Assembly (NCBI GenBank): GCA_027023325.1
Contig: JALVVQ010000252.1
Coordinates: 1 to 8,211 of the forward strand
From: Campylobacteraceae bacterium
GTDB taxonomy: Bacteria > Campylobacterota > Campylobacteria > Campylobacterales > Sulfurovaceae
Direction: 5' to 3'
Length of the DNA: 8,211 nucleotides
In this document: positions 1 through 5,537 of the stretch, piece after piece
How positions within the stretch are numbered: the first letter of the stretch is position 1
How the letters are laid out: every line of letters starts with the position of its first letter
The notes under the pieces: generated by a model
Database searches by the model: none
The model's input: only the letters and a program-made list of their open reading frames with translations
Told to the model about the DNA's origin: nothing
Program-made: the position numbers and the translations under genes

Positions 1-38
1 ACCAAATTTTAGTCATGGGGTGCTTAGTATCGTAACAG

Positions 39-530
39 CTAGTTGGCACGCATAATATGATAGACATGAGAGAGATCATAAACTTTGTATCTGGCAGGTT
101 CTGCCCTGCCTTCACCCGCATAGCTCACAATCAGACCCTGCCTTTTTTTGTAGTTTGTCCAACCGATAAACAGTCCGCTATGCTCTATATTATGGTAGGA
201 GTGGTTGATGTAGTAGAGCCAGTCGCCAGGTCTGATTTTGGTGGCCGAGGAATAGGGGCCGCTCTTTTTTCTTCCCTTATGTACGATGCTGCGTTTGCCT
301 CTGGGGTAGCCCGCCTGGGTAAAGGCTACATCAAGATAATCCCAGCAGGCACCACGGATTATCACCTTTTGCTCTACCATATGGCGTATTGTCTGCATCA
401 CTTTCCGTGCCGGAGTCGTCGCTTTGGCTTCTGCATGCAGGATAAACTGCTGGTACTTGATATAGCTGTTCTGTCTGGCAGAAGCAGACAGAGTCAGCAA
501 CAGAATCATAGAAAGTATAAATTTCGGCAT
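39..530 (-). CDS. Secreted NlpC/P60-like cysteine hydrolase (putative)
   Basis: About 163 residues with a clear signal peptide: a short basic start, a hydrophobic run FILSMILLLTL and a likely cleavage site after SASA, so the product should be periplasmic or surface-located. The mature part has the order expected of an NlpC/P60-type papain-like fold: a candidate catalytic Cys62 at the start of a helix (GACWDYLDVAF), then RPGDWLYY (residues 100-107), then a candidate catalytic His117 in EHSGLFIGW. The Cys-His spacing of about 55 is close to that of Spr-like enzymes. The third catalytic polar residue is not obvious; it could lie near LIVSYAGEG. Such enzymes usually cut peptidoglycan stem peptides, but the substrate here is an inference. 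Start: the strand reads GAGGGAGGGAATGATG, and the second ATG (530) has the better spacing from GGAGG. A TTG at 551 is in frame but lies upstream of this ribosome site. The family call is moderate because overall similarity is low. Confidence 0.62.
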   Translation of the reverse strand: MPKFILSMILLLTLSASARQNSYIKYQQFILHAEAKATTPARKVMQTIRHMVEQKVIIRGACWDYLDVAFTQAGYPRGKRSIVHKGRKKSGPYSSATKIRPGDWLYYINHSYHNIEHSGLFIGWTNYKKRQGLIVSYAGEGRAEPARYKVYDLSHVYHIMRAN

Positions 531-553
531 CATTCCCTCCCTCTTTTTCAAAA

Positions 554-559
554 ATCATA
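554..559 (-). promoter_or_regulatory. Candidate -10 box for the secreted hydrolase
   Basis: TATGAT on the minus strand, about 24 bases before the ATG pair at 530-533. No convincing -35 box is visible, which is common in Campylobacterota. It lies in the short gap between two divergent genes. On the plus strand the same gap has only a weak TATATT (592-597) as a candidate for the neighbouring Fe-S scaffold gene. Confidence 0.3.
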
Positions 560-625
560 GCTGTTCTAACCTTGTATTAAACTTCTTCTGATATATTCCA
601 TCAAAATCAAACCATGAGGTAAAAA

Positions 626-913
626 ATGATCCCATTTTCAGATGAAGAGTTGGCAGAGGCGGTAGCAAACTACCTACCAAAGATCGCAGAATATGTCAAA
701 TCCCATGACGGCACCATGCGTTTCCTGGGCGTTAAAGATAGTATTTCCTATGTAGAGCTTGGTGGCACCTGCAATGGCTGCTCCATGAGTACAGCCACAA
801 CCAAAATGGTTATCCAAAAGAAGTTGAGAGAGCTGATCCACCCTGAGCTGGTAGTAGAGAGTATTTTTCCTGGACAGGAAGAGACACTGCCTGAAGGCAT
901 TGTCAAGGCTTAA
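626..913 (+). CDS. NifU/Nfu C-terminal-domain Fe-S cluster scaffold protein
   Basis: A 95-residue protein consisting only of the NifU C-terminal (Nfu) domain. The hallmark is GGTCNGCSMSTATTK, with cluster-binding Cys49 and Cys52 in a CxxC arrangement, followed by the helix MVIQKKLREL typical of the family. Nfu proteins bind a [4Fe-4S] cluster, usually at the interface of a dimer, and pass it to client enzymes in the cytoplasm. The N-terminal IscU-like part and the ferredoxin-like part of full-length NifU are absent, so this is a stand-alone carrier and not the main assembly scaffold. The start is supported by TGAGGT seven bases ahead of the ATG. No other Fe-S assembly genes lie in the window. 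The stop codon lies inside the 3' end of the convergent alkyltransferase gene. Confidence 0.92.
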   Translation: MIPFSDEELAEAVANYLPKIAEYVKSHDGTMRFLGVKDSISYVELGGTCNGCSMSTATTKMVIQKKLRELIHPELVVESIFPGQEETLPEGIVKA

Positions 914-1217
914 ACTCCCAATAAACCTTTTCAAAATCAATAATCTTCCCTTCCAAGGTCTGCACGCCCTCCTCTGTGAGAAGTCTTACCTTGGTCGGTA
1001 CACCCTCTCCCCCGCTATACTGTCCTATCCTCCCATCACTACGCACCACACGATGACAGGGCACCTCGGGCGCATTGGGATTTTTCCCTACAGCGCTCCC
1101 CACAGCTCTGACCGCTGCAGTATTCAAATAGCGGGCTATTTCAGCATAACTCGTTACCTTTCCCTGGGGGATCTTTTCGAGTGCTTTCCACACAGACTGT
1201 TGAAAAACTGTTGCCAT
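903..1217 (-). CDS. MGMT-family (alkylguanine-DNA alkyltransferase-like) DNA repair protein
   Basis: About 104 residues, equal to the DNA-binding/active-site domain of O6-alkylguanine-DNA alkyltransferases. Visible features (counted from the first of two Met codons) are KIPQGKVTSYAEIA (helix-turn-helix region), RAVGSAVGKNP with the candidate arginine finger Arg38, the active-site motif PCHRVVRSDGRIG with acceptor Cys55, and YSGGEGVPTKVRLLTEEGV. The N-terminal ribonuclease-H-like domain of Ada/Ogt is missing. The size and the C-terminal end (GKIIDFEKVYWEF) resemble the short MGMT/ATL group (COG3695), many of which have Trp instead of Cys and only flag lesions. Here Cys is kept, so alkyl transfer in the cytoplasm is plausible. 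AAGGAG lies 5 bases before the second ATG (1217) and only 2 before the first (1220), so I prefer 1217. The gene ends inside the convergent Fe-S scaffold gene. Confidence 0.88.
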   Translation of the reverse strand: MATVFQQSVWKALEKIPQGKVTSYAEIARYLNTAAVRAVGSAVGKNPNAPEVPCHRVVRSDGRIGQYSGGEGVPTKVRLLTEEGVQTLEGKIIDFEKVYWEFKP

Positions 1218-1250
1218 CATCTCTCCTTTGTAGCGAGTATGCGCTTTTGT

Positions 1251-1270
1251 ATATCGGGTTTAAACGATAT
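1251..1270. repeat. Inverted repeat in divergent promoter region (possible operator)
   Basis: ATATCG (1251-1256) and CGATAT (1265-1270) form a perfect 6-base inverted repeat around an 8-base spacer that includes TTTAAA. It lies between the divergent alkyltransferase gene and the lipoprotein-ybeY operon, just upstream of the operon's -10 box and near a possible TATACA (1249-1254) on the other strand. A third related element, ATCGTATC, follows at 1280-1287. The position fits an operator, but no binding protein can be named. Confidence 0.3.
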
Positions 1271-1272
1271 TC

Positions 1273-1281
1273 TGCTAAAAT
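1273..1281 (+). promoter_or_regulatory. Extended -10 promoter for the lipoprotein-ybeY-antiporter operon
   Basis: TGCTAAAAT is a good extended -10 element. It would start transcription near 1288 and give a leader of about 33 bases before the ATG at 1321. No -35 hexamer at the usual spacing is visible. Two GTATCA direct repeats (1283-1288 and 1295-1300) and the small palindrome CAATTATTG (1287-1295) sit around the predicted start point. Confidence 0.55.
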
Positions 1282-1320
1282 CGTATCAATTATTGTATCA
1301 TGTATAACTAAAGGGCACCT

Positions 1321-1725
1321 ATGATTAGAGCTGCCCTAACTGGAGGACTCTTGCGTACTAAATATTCTTTTAGACACACTTATTTGCTTGCTGGTGTACT
1401 TTTATTGCTTGGCGGTTGTGCCGGTACTTCTGTTTCCAGGTGCTCCTCTTCGGCAGAGGGGCGAGGTTACTTCTGTCTTCAAGGGTATAATTTTGGCAGA
1501 AAGCTTAGCTATACCTACAAGCAAGGAGTCAAGGATGGTTGTCGCACCGCAAATGGTTACTTTACCAAAAACTATCTTCTTTCCGGAAGCTCAGAGGGGT
1601 ACATAAAAGGCTGGGGTATTGGTAGAGCTACCTGCAAACTCATTACCCCAAAAGAAGCAGAGCCGGGCACCATGAGAACACAGTATCAGCAGAGTATCGA
1701 TACACAGAAATATTATGGAAACTAA
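1321..1725 (+). CDS. Small Cys-rich lipoprotein of unknown function
   Basis: A 134-residue protein with a basic N-terminus, a hydrophobic stretch (YLLAGVLLLL) and a lipobox LLGGC placing the lipidated cysteine at residue 33. The mature part has four more cysteines (41, 52, 74, 105). It contains two similar Gly/aromatic segments, YKQGVKDGCRTA (66-77) and YIKGWGIGRATC (94-105), which look like a degenerate internal repeat and could be joined by disulfides in the periplasm. I do not recognise a named family. The start is supported by AAAGGG a few bases upstream. It is the first gene of an apparent operon: ybeY begins three bases after its stop, although nothing in the sequence links the two functions. 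Confidence 0.72.
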   Translation: MIRAALTGGLLRTKYSFRHTYLLAGVLLLLGGCAGTSVSRCSSSAEGRGYFCLQGYNFGRKLSYTYKQGVKDGCRTANGYFTKNYLLSGSSEGYIKGWGIGRATCKLITPKEAEPGTMRTQYQQSIDTQKYYGN

Positions 1726-1728
1726 CCA

Positions 1729-2154
1729 ATGATTGTGCTAGAAAACACAACTGAATTATTGGTTCCTATCGACCATCTGGAGAAGATTGCTGATCGCTTG
1801 ACAGAAAAAGATATTGAGCTTGTTTTATGCAATAATGATTTTATTCAAGACCTCAATGGTATTCATCGCCGGAAAAATGATCCCACCGATGTACTGAGTT
1901 TTCCCATGCGGGGAGGCAGAGAGCATGAACCTGCAGGTTCCATCGTCATCTCCATGGACAAGGTCAAAGAGGAAGCAATAAGACGAGAACATTCGGAAAA
2001 AGATGAACTTTCCCTGCTTTTTATTCACGGAGTATTGCATCTCCTCGGCTACGATCACGAAAAGGACAATGGAGAAATGAGAGCACTGGAGGAAAAACTG
2101 ATCTCATATTTCAACCTTCCCAAAAGTTTGATTGTCAGAACAGAAGAGGACTAA
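1729..2154 (+). CDS. ybeY: Endoribonuclease YbeY (rRNA maturation factor)
   Basis: A 141-residue protein with the diagnostic UPF0054 zinc motif HGVLHLLGYDH, giving metal ligands His100, His104 and His110. The preceding conserved stretch NDPTDVLSFPM (residues 50-60) and AGSIVIS (69-75) are also typical. YbeY is a cytoplasmic metal-dependent RNase involved in 16S rRNA 3'-end maturation and ribosome quality control. The length is slightly below that of E. coli YbeY (about 155) because the N-terminus is short. The ribosome site is weak (only GGAA upstream), and the start lies three bases after the lipoprotein stop, so translation may be coupled. The stop TAA shares its last base with the ATG of the antiporter gene, which indicates co-transcription. 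Confidence 0.95.
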   Translation: MIVLENTTELLVPIDHLEKIADRLTEKDIELVLCNNDFIQDLNGIHRRKNDPTDVLSFPMRGGREHEPAGSIVISMDKVKEEAIRREHSEKDELSLLFIHGVLHLLGYDHEKDNGEMRALEEKLISYFNLPKSLIVRTEED

Positions 2155-3089
2155 TGGATTTTCTCATCTTTTTTATCTCATTGGGGATCTTGATTTGGGG
2201 ATCTGATATCCTCATAGACCAGAGCGAAAAGATCGCTCTTCGTTTTGGGATATCTGAGTATGTCATAGGCGCTACTCTCGTGGCTGTAGGCACCAGTCTA
2301 CCTGAGATGGCAGCCTCTATCACTGCCAGCATGAACCATCGACCTGAAATTGCTGTTGCCAATGTCATAGGAAGCAATATCTTCAATATCACACTGGTGC
2401 TTGGTATGGTGTTTATTGTCGCCAAAGAGGTCAATCCTCATCGGGACTTTTTTGCCAAAGACAGCAGCTGGGCGCTTTTCCCTGTACTCATTTTTATTTT
2501 GATGGTACAAGATGGCTCTTTTTCCAGATTTGATGGATTTCTGCTAATACTTCTGATGTGTGCCTATGTCCTTTTTTTGCTGCGGGCTGGCAAAGATATT
2601 TTGGTAGATGACGAGGAGAAGTCAGAGGCAGCAACATCTTTTGACTGGCGTAAAATATCGATACTGACACTTCTAGGCTTTGTCTGTGTGATTACGGGAG
2701 CAGACTATACCATCGAGAGTGCTTCAACTATCGCCAAAAGCTTTGGTGTCAGCGATTGGATTATTGGCATTATCATGGTCTCACTAGGAACCTCCATGCC
2801 TGAGCTGATGGTCTCCATCACTGCCGCACGCAAAGGAAAAGCGGACATGGCTATCGGCGCAATCATCGGATCCAACATGGCAAATACCACCATGGTACTT
2901 GGCTCAGCTGCATTAGTAAACCACATAGAGATTGACCCAGGAAAATATATGTTTGATATCACTACCATGCTAGCGGCTACCCTTATGTTGGTGTTTATCT
3001 CTGCAAATAAACTTTACACCAAGCCTGCCGGTATCAGCCTGTTGATTGTATTGGCTCTTTTTGTGCAAAATACCCTGCAGTTACTCTAG
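2154..3089 (+). CDS. CaCA-family Na+/Ca2+ antiporter (YrbG-like)
   Basis: A 311-residue inner-membrane protein with the two inverted alpha-repeats of the cation/Ca2+ exchanger superfamily. Repeat 1 is GATLVAVGTSLPEM followed by VIGSNIFN, giving acidic ligand Glu51 and Asn78. Repeat 2 is GIIMVSLGTSMPEL followed by IIGSNMAN, giving Glu217 and Asn244. Hydrophobic segments on both sides fit about ten transmembrane helices. A charged loop (DDEEKSEAA, 152-160) separates the halves, as in other members. It probably exports Ca2+ using the Na+ gradient; ion choice cannot be proven from sequence. Position 244 is Asn where the archaeal NCX_Mj structure has Asp, so the site is more symmetrical. The ATG overlaps the ybeY stop by one base, with GAGGA just upstream, so it is co-translated with ybeY. 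Confidence 0.92.
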   Translation: MDFLIFFISLGILIWGSDILIDQSEKIALRFGISEYVIGATLVAVGTSLPEMAASITASMNHRPEIAVANVIGSNIFNITLVLGMVFIVAKEVNPHRDFFAKDSSWALFPVLIFILMVQDGSFSRFDGFLLILLMCAYVLFLLRAGKDILVDDEEKSEAATSFDWRKISILTLLGFVCVITGADYTIESASTIAKSFGVSDWIIGIIMVSLGTSMPELMVSITAARKGKADMAIGAIIGSNMANTTMVLGSAALVNHIEIDPGKYMFDITTMLAATLMLVFISANKLYTKPAGISLLIVLALFVQNTLQLL

Positions 3090-3161
3090 TGCAAAAGTCC
3101 CAAGTGACAAAGTCTCTTTCTTATTTATCCACCGACTAACGCCTTAATAATCTTTTTTGAC

Positions 3162-3167
3162 TATAAT
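3162..3167 (+). promoter_or_regulatory. Promoter (-10 TATAAT) for the repeat/peptidoglycan-binding protein
   Basis: A consensus TATAAT preceded by a T-rich run (TCTTTTTTGAC), typical of epsilonproteobacterial housekeeping promoters, with no separate -35 box. Initiation near 3174 gives a leader of about 33 bases to the ATG at 3207. It argues against the in-frame ATG at 3183, which would have almost no leader. The 117-base gap after the antiporter gene shows no clear terminator hairpin. Confidence 0.6.
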
Positions 3168-3206
3168 GCCCCTATCGAAACTATGATTTTAAAGGGGACA
3201 AATATC

Positions 3207-4601
3207 ATGAAAATTAAATATTCAAAGTTACTGCTAGGCATATTACTGCCCATAACCTACCTCCATGCAGAGGTCACAACACTGACGCCGCCTGATGCAA
3301 AACCAGGTGAATGTTATGCCAAGGTTGTACTGCCTGCAGAGTACGAAACCATCAAGGAACAGGTGATGGTCAAAGAGCCTTCTGAATCGATCTCTATCAT
3401 ACCTGCCAAATATGACACAGTCAAAGCAGAGGTGGAAGTCATTCCCGAAACACATAAGCTCACACCTATTCCGGCGAATTACAAGGAGGTCGCAGAAACA
3501 ATAGTTGTCAAACCTGCTATACTTTCATGGAAGAGCTCACTAAATGAAGATGGCAACCCTATTAGCCCAGTCATACTGGCAGCAATAACTTCCAGTGGTA
3601 TAGATATCCAAAGTGCCCAATCTGGGGACTGCTTCAGAGAATACTATATTCCCAGAAAATTTAAAAAAATATCTGAAGAGATACTGGTACAAGAAGAACA
3701 CAATGAAACAGAAGTGGTTCCCCCAGAATTTGAGACCATAGAAAAAACAATTGTTGTAAAACCTGCCTCCAAAAAGCTGGTAAATGTCCCTGCAGTATAT
3801 GAAGAGGTCGAAGAGAAGATCCTTGTTGCCCCAGAAAAGACCATGTGGAAAAAAGGACAAAATCCTGCACAAAAGGTTTCCGGTGCCACAGGAGAGATCA
3901 TGTGTCTAGTCAAAGTACCAGCAAAATATAAGACAATTAAAAAAAGAGTACTCAAGGAACCCGCAACCACAAGAATAGAAGAGATACCTGCAGAGACCAA
4001 GACCATAGAGATTAAAAAACTACTCACAGATTCACAGGTCAAAAACACACCAGTTGATGCTGTCTATATCAGTGCAGAAAAAACAGAGTTGGAGAAAGAG
4101 GCGCAATTTGCTTGGTACAGTACCAAAAACAAAATAGACGATAAACTACATTTTTCAGGGCAGCAAGTCTGCCTCATAGAGGAGCCTGCAGAAACGATTG
4201 AAGTAACCAAAATGGTGCTGGATACACCTGCCAAAGTTGACTCAGAAGTGGTGCCAGCCACATCGGAGATGATCGAGACACAAGAACTTGTCGCAGAGGC
4301 TAAAGTAATCAAAACACCGGTAGAAGCAGAGTATAAAACCATCGCCAAGAAAAAGAAAGTCACAGATGAGCGCGTTGGATGGAAGAGGATACTCTGCCAG
4401 ACTAATATGAGTAAAGAGATCATTACCACCCTACAAAAGAGACTCAATGACAAGGGCTATGATGCCGGAGAGCCTGATGGACTGATGGGCAGAGGTACCA
4501 GAAATGCACTAGACAAATTCCAAAGAGAGAGCAACCTTGCCACAGGTGGTATCACTTATGAAACACTCGATGCGCTAGACATCAAGCTCAACCACCAATA
4601 G
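3207..4601 (+). CDS. Secreted protein with PAxY-type repeats and a C-terminal peptidoglycan-binding domain
   Basis: A 464-residue exported protein. A signal peptide (basic start, LLLGILLPITYLHA, likely cut after residue 21) is followed by four blocks, each from a Cys (36, 142, 233, 322) to a Trp (108, 214, 303, 392). Each block holds three copies of a P-A-x-Y/F...V-x-V unit, then a fifth Cys397. Residues 398-458 form a peptidoglycan-binding type 1 domain: LQKRLNDKGYDAGEPDG, then GRGTRNALDKFQ and GGITYETLDAL. The protein is probably periplasmic and anchored to the cell wall, with the repeats acting as a rigid beta-rich stalk or disulfide-stabilised binding surface; that role is inferred. No catalytic domain is visible. 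The start at 3207 is chosen because AAAGGGG lies 9 bases upstream and the signal peptide begins there; an ATG at 3183 is in frame but has no ribosome site. The 3' end overlaps the convergent transaminase gene by 14 bases. Confidence 0.9.
   Translation: MKIKYSKLLLGILLPITYLHAEVTTLTPPDAKPGECYAKVVLPAEYETIKEQVMVKEPSESISIIPAKYDTVKAEVEVIPETHKLTPIPANYKEVAETIVVKPAILSWKSSLNEDGNPISPVILAAITSSGIDIQSAQSGDCFREYYIPRKFKKISEEILVQEEHNETEVVPPEFETIEKTIVVKPASKKLVNVPAVYEEVEEKILVAPEKTMWKKGQNPAQKVSGATGEIMCLVKVPAKYKTIKKRVLKEPATTRIEEIPAETKTIEIKKLLTDSQVKNTPVDAVYISAEKTELEKEAQFAWYSTKNKIDDKLHFSGQQVCLIEEPAETIEVTKMVLDTPAKVDSEVVPATSEMIETQELVAEAKVIKTPVEAEYKTIAKKKKVTDERVGWKRILCQTNMSKEIITTLQKRLNDKGYDAGEPDGLMGRGTRNALDKFQRESNLATGGITYETLDALDIKLNHQ
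3306..4382 (+). repeat. Protein-level tandem repeats: four blocks of three 23-residue units
   Basis: This covers residues 34-392 of the encoded protein. The first position of the PAxY-type unit falls at 43/66/89, 149/172/195, 238/261/284 and 327/350/373, exactly 23 residues apart within every block. Each third unit is followed by Trp 16 residues after its Tyr (92 to 108, 198 to 214, 287 to 303, 376 to 392). The DNA itself is diverged, so these are old protein repeats and not slippage-prone DNA repeats. Confidence 0.85.
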
Positions 4602-5442
4602 TGGTCAAAGCCTCCTCTATATAAATTTCTCTAAGACGCTGGGTAATTTCTCCCGGCTTTCCATCCCCTATCTCCTCACCATCTATCTCTATGATCGGAT
4701 AGACCATCGTCGTGGCACTGGAGAGAAAGGCCTCGTCTGCCGCATAAGCTTCCTCAGGCGTAAAGGCTCTCTGTTCTACCCTGATACCATATTTTGGTGC
4801 ATATTCGAGTATCAACTTTCTTCTGATACCTGGAAGAATCTCTCGCGAGAGTGGCTTGGTAATGATTACGCCATCTTTGACAATATAGGCAGAAGAAGAG
4901 GTACCCTCTGTCACATAGCCATCCTCGACCATCCATCCTTCATAGGCACCTTGTGTAACTGCTTGGTCTTTGGCGATACACTGACCCAACAATGCGATAG
5001 ACTTAATATCTCTTCGCTTCCAGCGAATATCCTCTACCGTCACAACTTTGACGCCTTCTTGAGCATCCCTACTCTCCAAGATCGACTTCTCAAAAGAAAA
5101 TGCCATAAAGGTAGGGGTTAAGTTCTCTGGAAACTCAAAGACTCTTGATGCCACACCTCGTGTAACCTGCATATAGAGACCGCCTTCTCTCAAGTCATTT
5201 TTCTCTATAAGCTGCTCCAGCATCTTCAGACATTCCTCCTGAGGCATAGGCCATGTCAGCCCCAATGCCCCGAGACTATGATCAAAACGCGCAAGAAAAG
5301 GGGCAACATCGATCATTTCCCCCTGAATGACAGGCACAACCTCATACACGCCGTCTGCAAGTAAAAAACCTCTGTCAAAGGCAGATACCTTCGCCTCATC
5401 TTCCGGAAGAAACACTCCATTTAAAAATACTGTCTTTTGCAT
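4588..5442 (-). CDS. dat: D-amino-acid transaminase-like class IV PLP enzyme
   Basis: A 284-residue cytoplasmic enzyme of PLP fold type IV. It lines up end to end with Bacillus D-amino-acid transaminase as I remember that sequence: AFDRGFLLADGVYEV, QVTRG, then RWKRRDIKSIALLG with the PLP-binding Lys147, TEGTSSSAYIV with Glu179 that contacts the pyridine nitrogen, ILPGIRR with Leu203 next to the ring, and YPIIEIDGEEIGDGKPGE. Arg52 matches the phosphate-binding Arg. The expected reaction is D-alanine + 2-oxoglutarate to pyruvate + D-glutamate, supplying cell-wall D-amino acids. However, the family's R-x-H carboxylate motif is Arg100-Val-Phe102 here, so substrate choice is uncertain; a branched-chain or D/R-selective relative is possible. 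The start at 5442 has AAAGGAG five bases upstream; an earlier in-frame ATG (5484) lacks one. It lies downstream of the DUF389 gene on the same strand. Confidence 0.86.
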   Translation of the reverse strand: MQKTVFLNGVFLPEDEAKVSAFDRGFLLADGVYEVVPVIQGEMIDVAPFLARFDHSLGALGLTWPMPQEECLKMLEQLIEKNDLREGGLYMQVTRGVASRVFEFPENLTPTFMAFSFEKSILESRDAQEGVKVVTVEDIRWKRRDIKSIALLGQCIAKDQAVTQGAYEGWMVEDGYVTEGTSSSAYIVKDGVIITKPLSREILPGIRRKLILEYAPKYGIRVEQRAFTPEEAYAADEAFLSSATTMVYPIIEIDGEEIGDGKPGEITQRLREIYIEEALTTIGG

Positions 5443-5491
5443 ACATTCTCCTTTGAAATAATCATATCTGAAATCTTTAAACATTGACTAA

Positions 5492-5529
5492 GCCCATTGA
5501 AATGTCTAGGTTACTAGAGCATTCAAGGC
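5492..5529 (-). other. Imperfect hairpin between the DUF389 gene and the transaminase gene
   Basis: On the plus strand, TTG-A-AATG-TCTAG, loop GTTA, then CTAGA-G-CATT-CAA pair as a 12-base-pair stem (5497-5526) with two single-base bulges, and the flanking CC/GG can extend it. It starts about a dozen bases past the DUF389 stop. There is no T-run after it, so it is a weak terminator at best. It may instead be an RNA processing or stability element. A TATGAT (5461-5466, minus strand) downstream of it is a weak candidate promoter for the transaminase gene. Confidence 0.4.
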
Positions 5530-5537
5530 ATACGCAA

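Noticed and set aside
57..560. Long plus-strand reading frame opposite the secreted hydrolase gene
   Set aside because: It has no ribosome site or recognisable motif, and the minus strand encodes a signal peptide plus an ordered Cys...His hydrolase pattern.
900..1307. Plus-strand reading frame of 135 codons opposite the alkyltransferase gene
   Set aside because: The minus strand has the clear PCHRV active-site protein with a good ribosome site; the plus-strand product looks like no protein family.
3090..3161. Possible terminator after the antiporter gene
   Set aside because: Only 3-base pairs or a wobble-containing 6-base stem with a long loop can be drawn, with no G/C-rich arm followed by T-run.
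3156..3161. TTGACT resembling a -35 box
   Set aside because: It directly abuts the TATAAT with no spacer, so it cannot act as the -35 element for that -10 box.
3540..4048. Overlapping minus-strand reading frames inside the repeat protein gene
   Set aside because: They are Phe/Ser/Cys-rich mirror translations of the Glu/Lys/Val-rich repeats and lack ribosome sites.
3306..4382. Slippage-prone or phase-variable DNA repeat in the repeat protein gene
   Set aside because: The periodicity exists only in the protein; the nucleotide copies are diverged and there are no long homopolymers or short tandem units.
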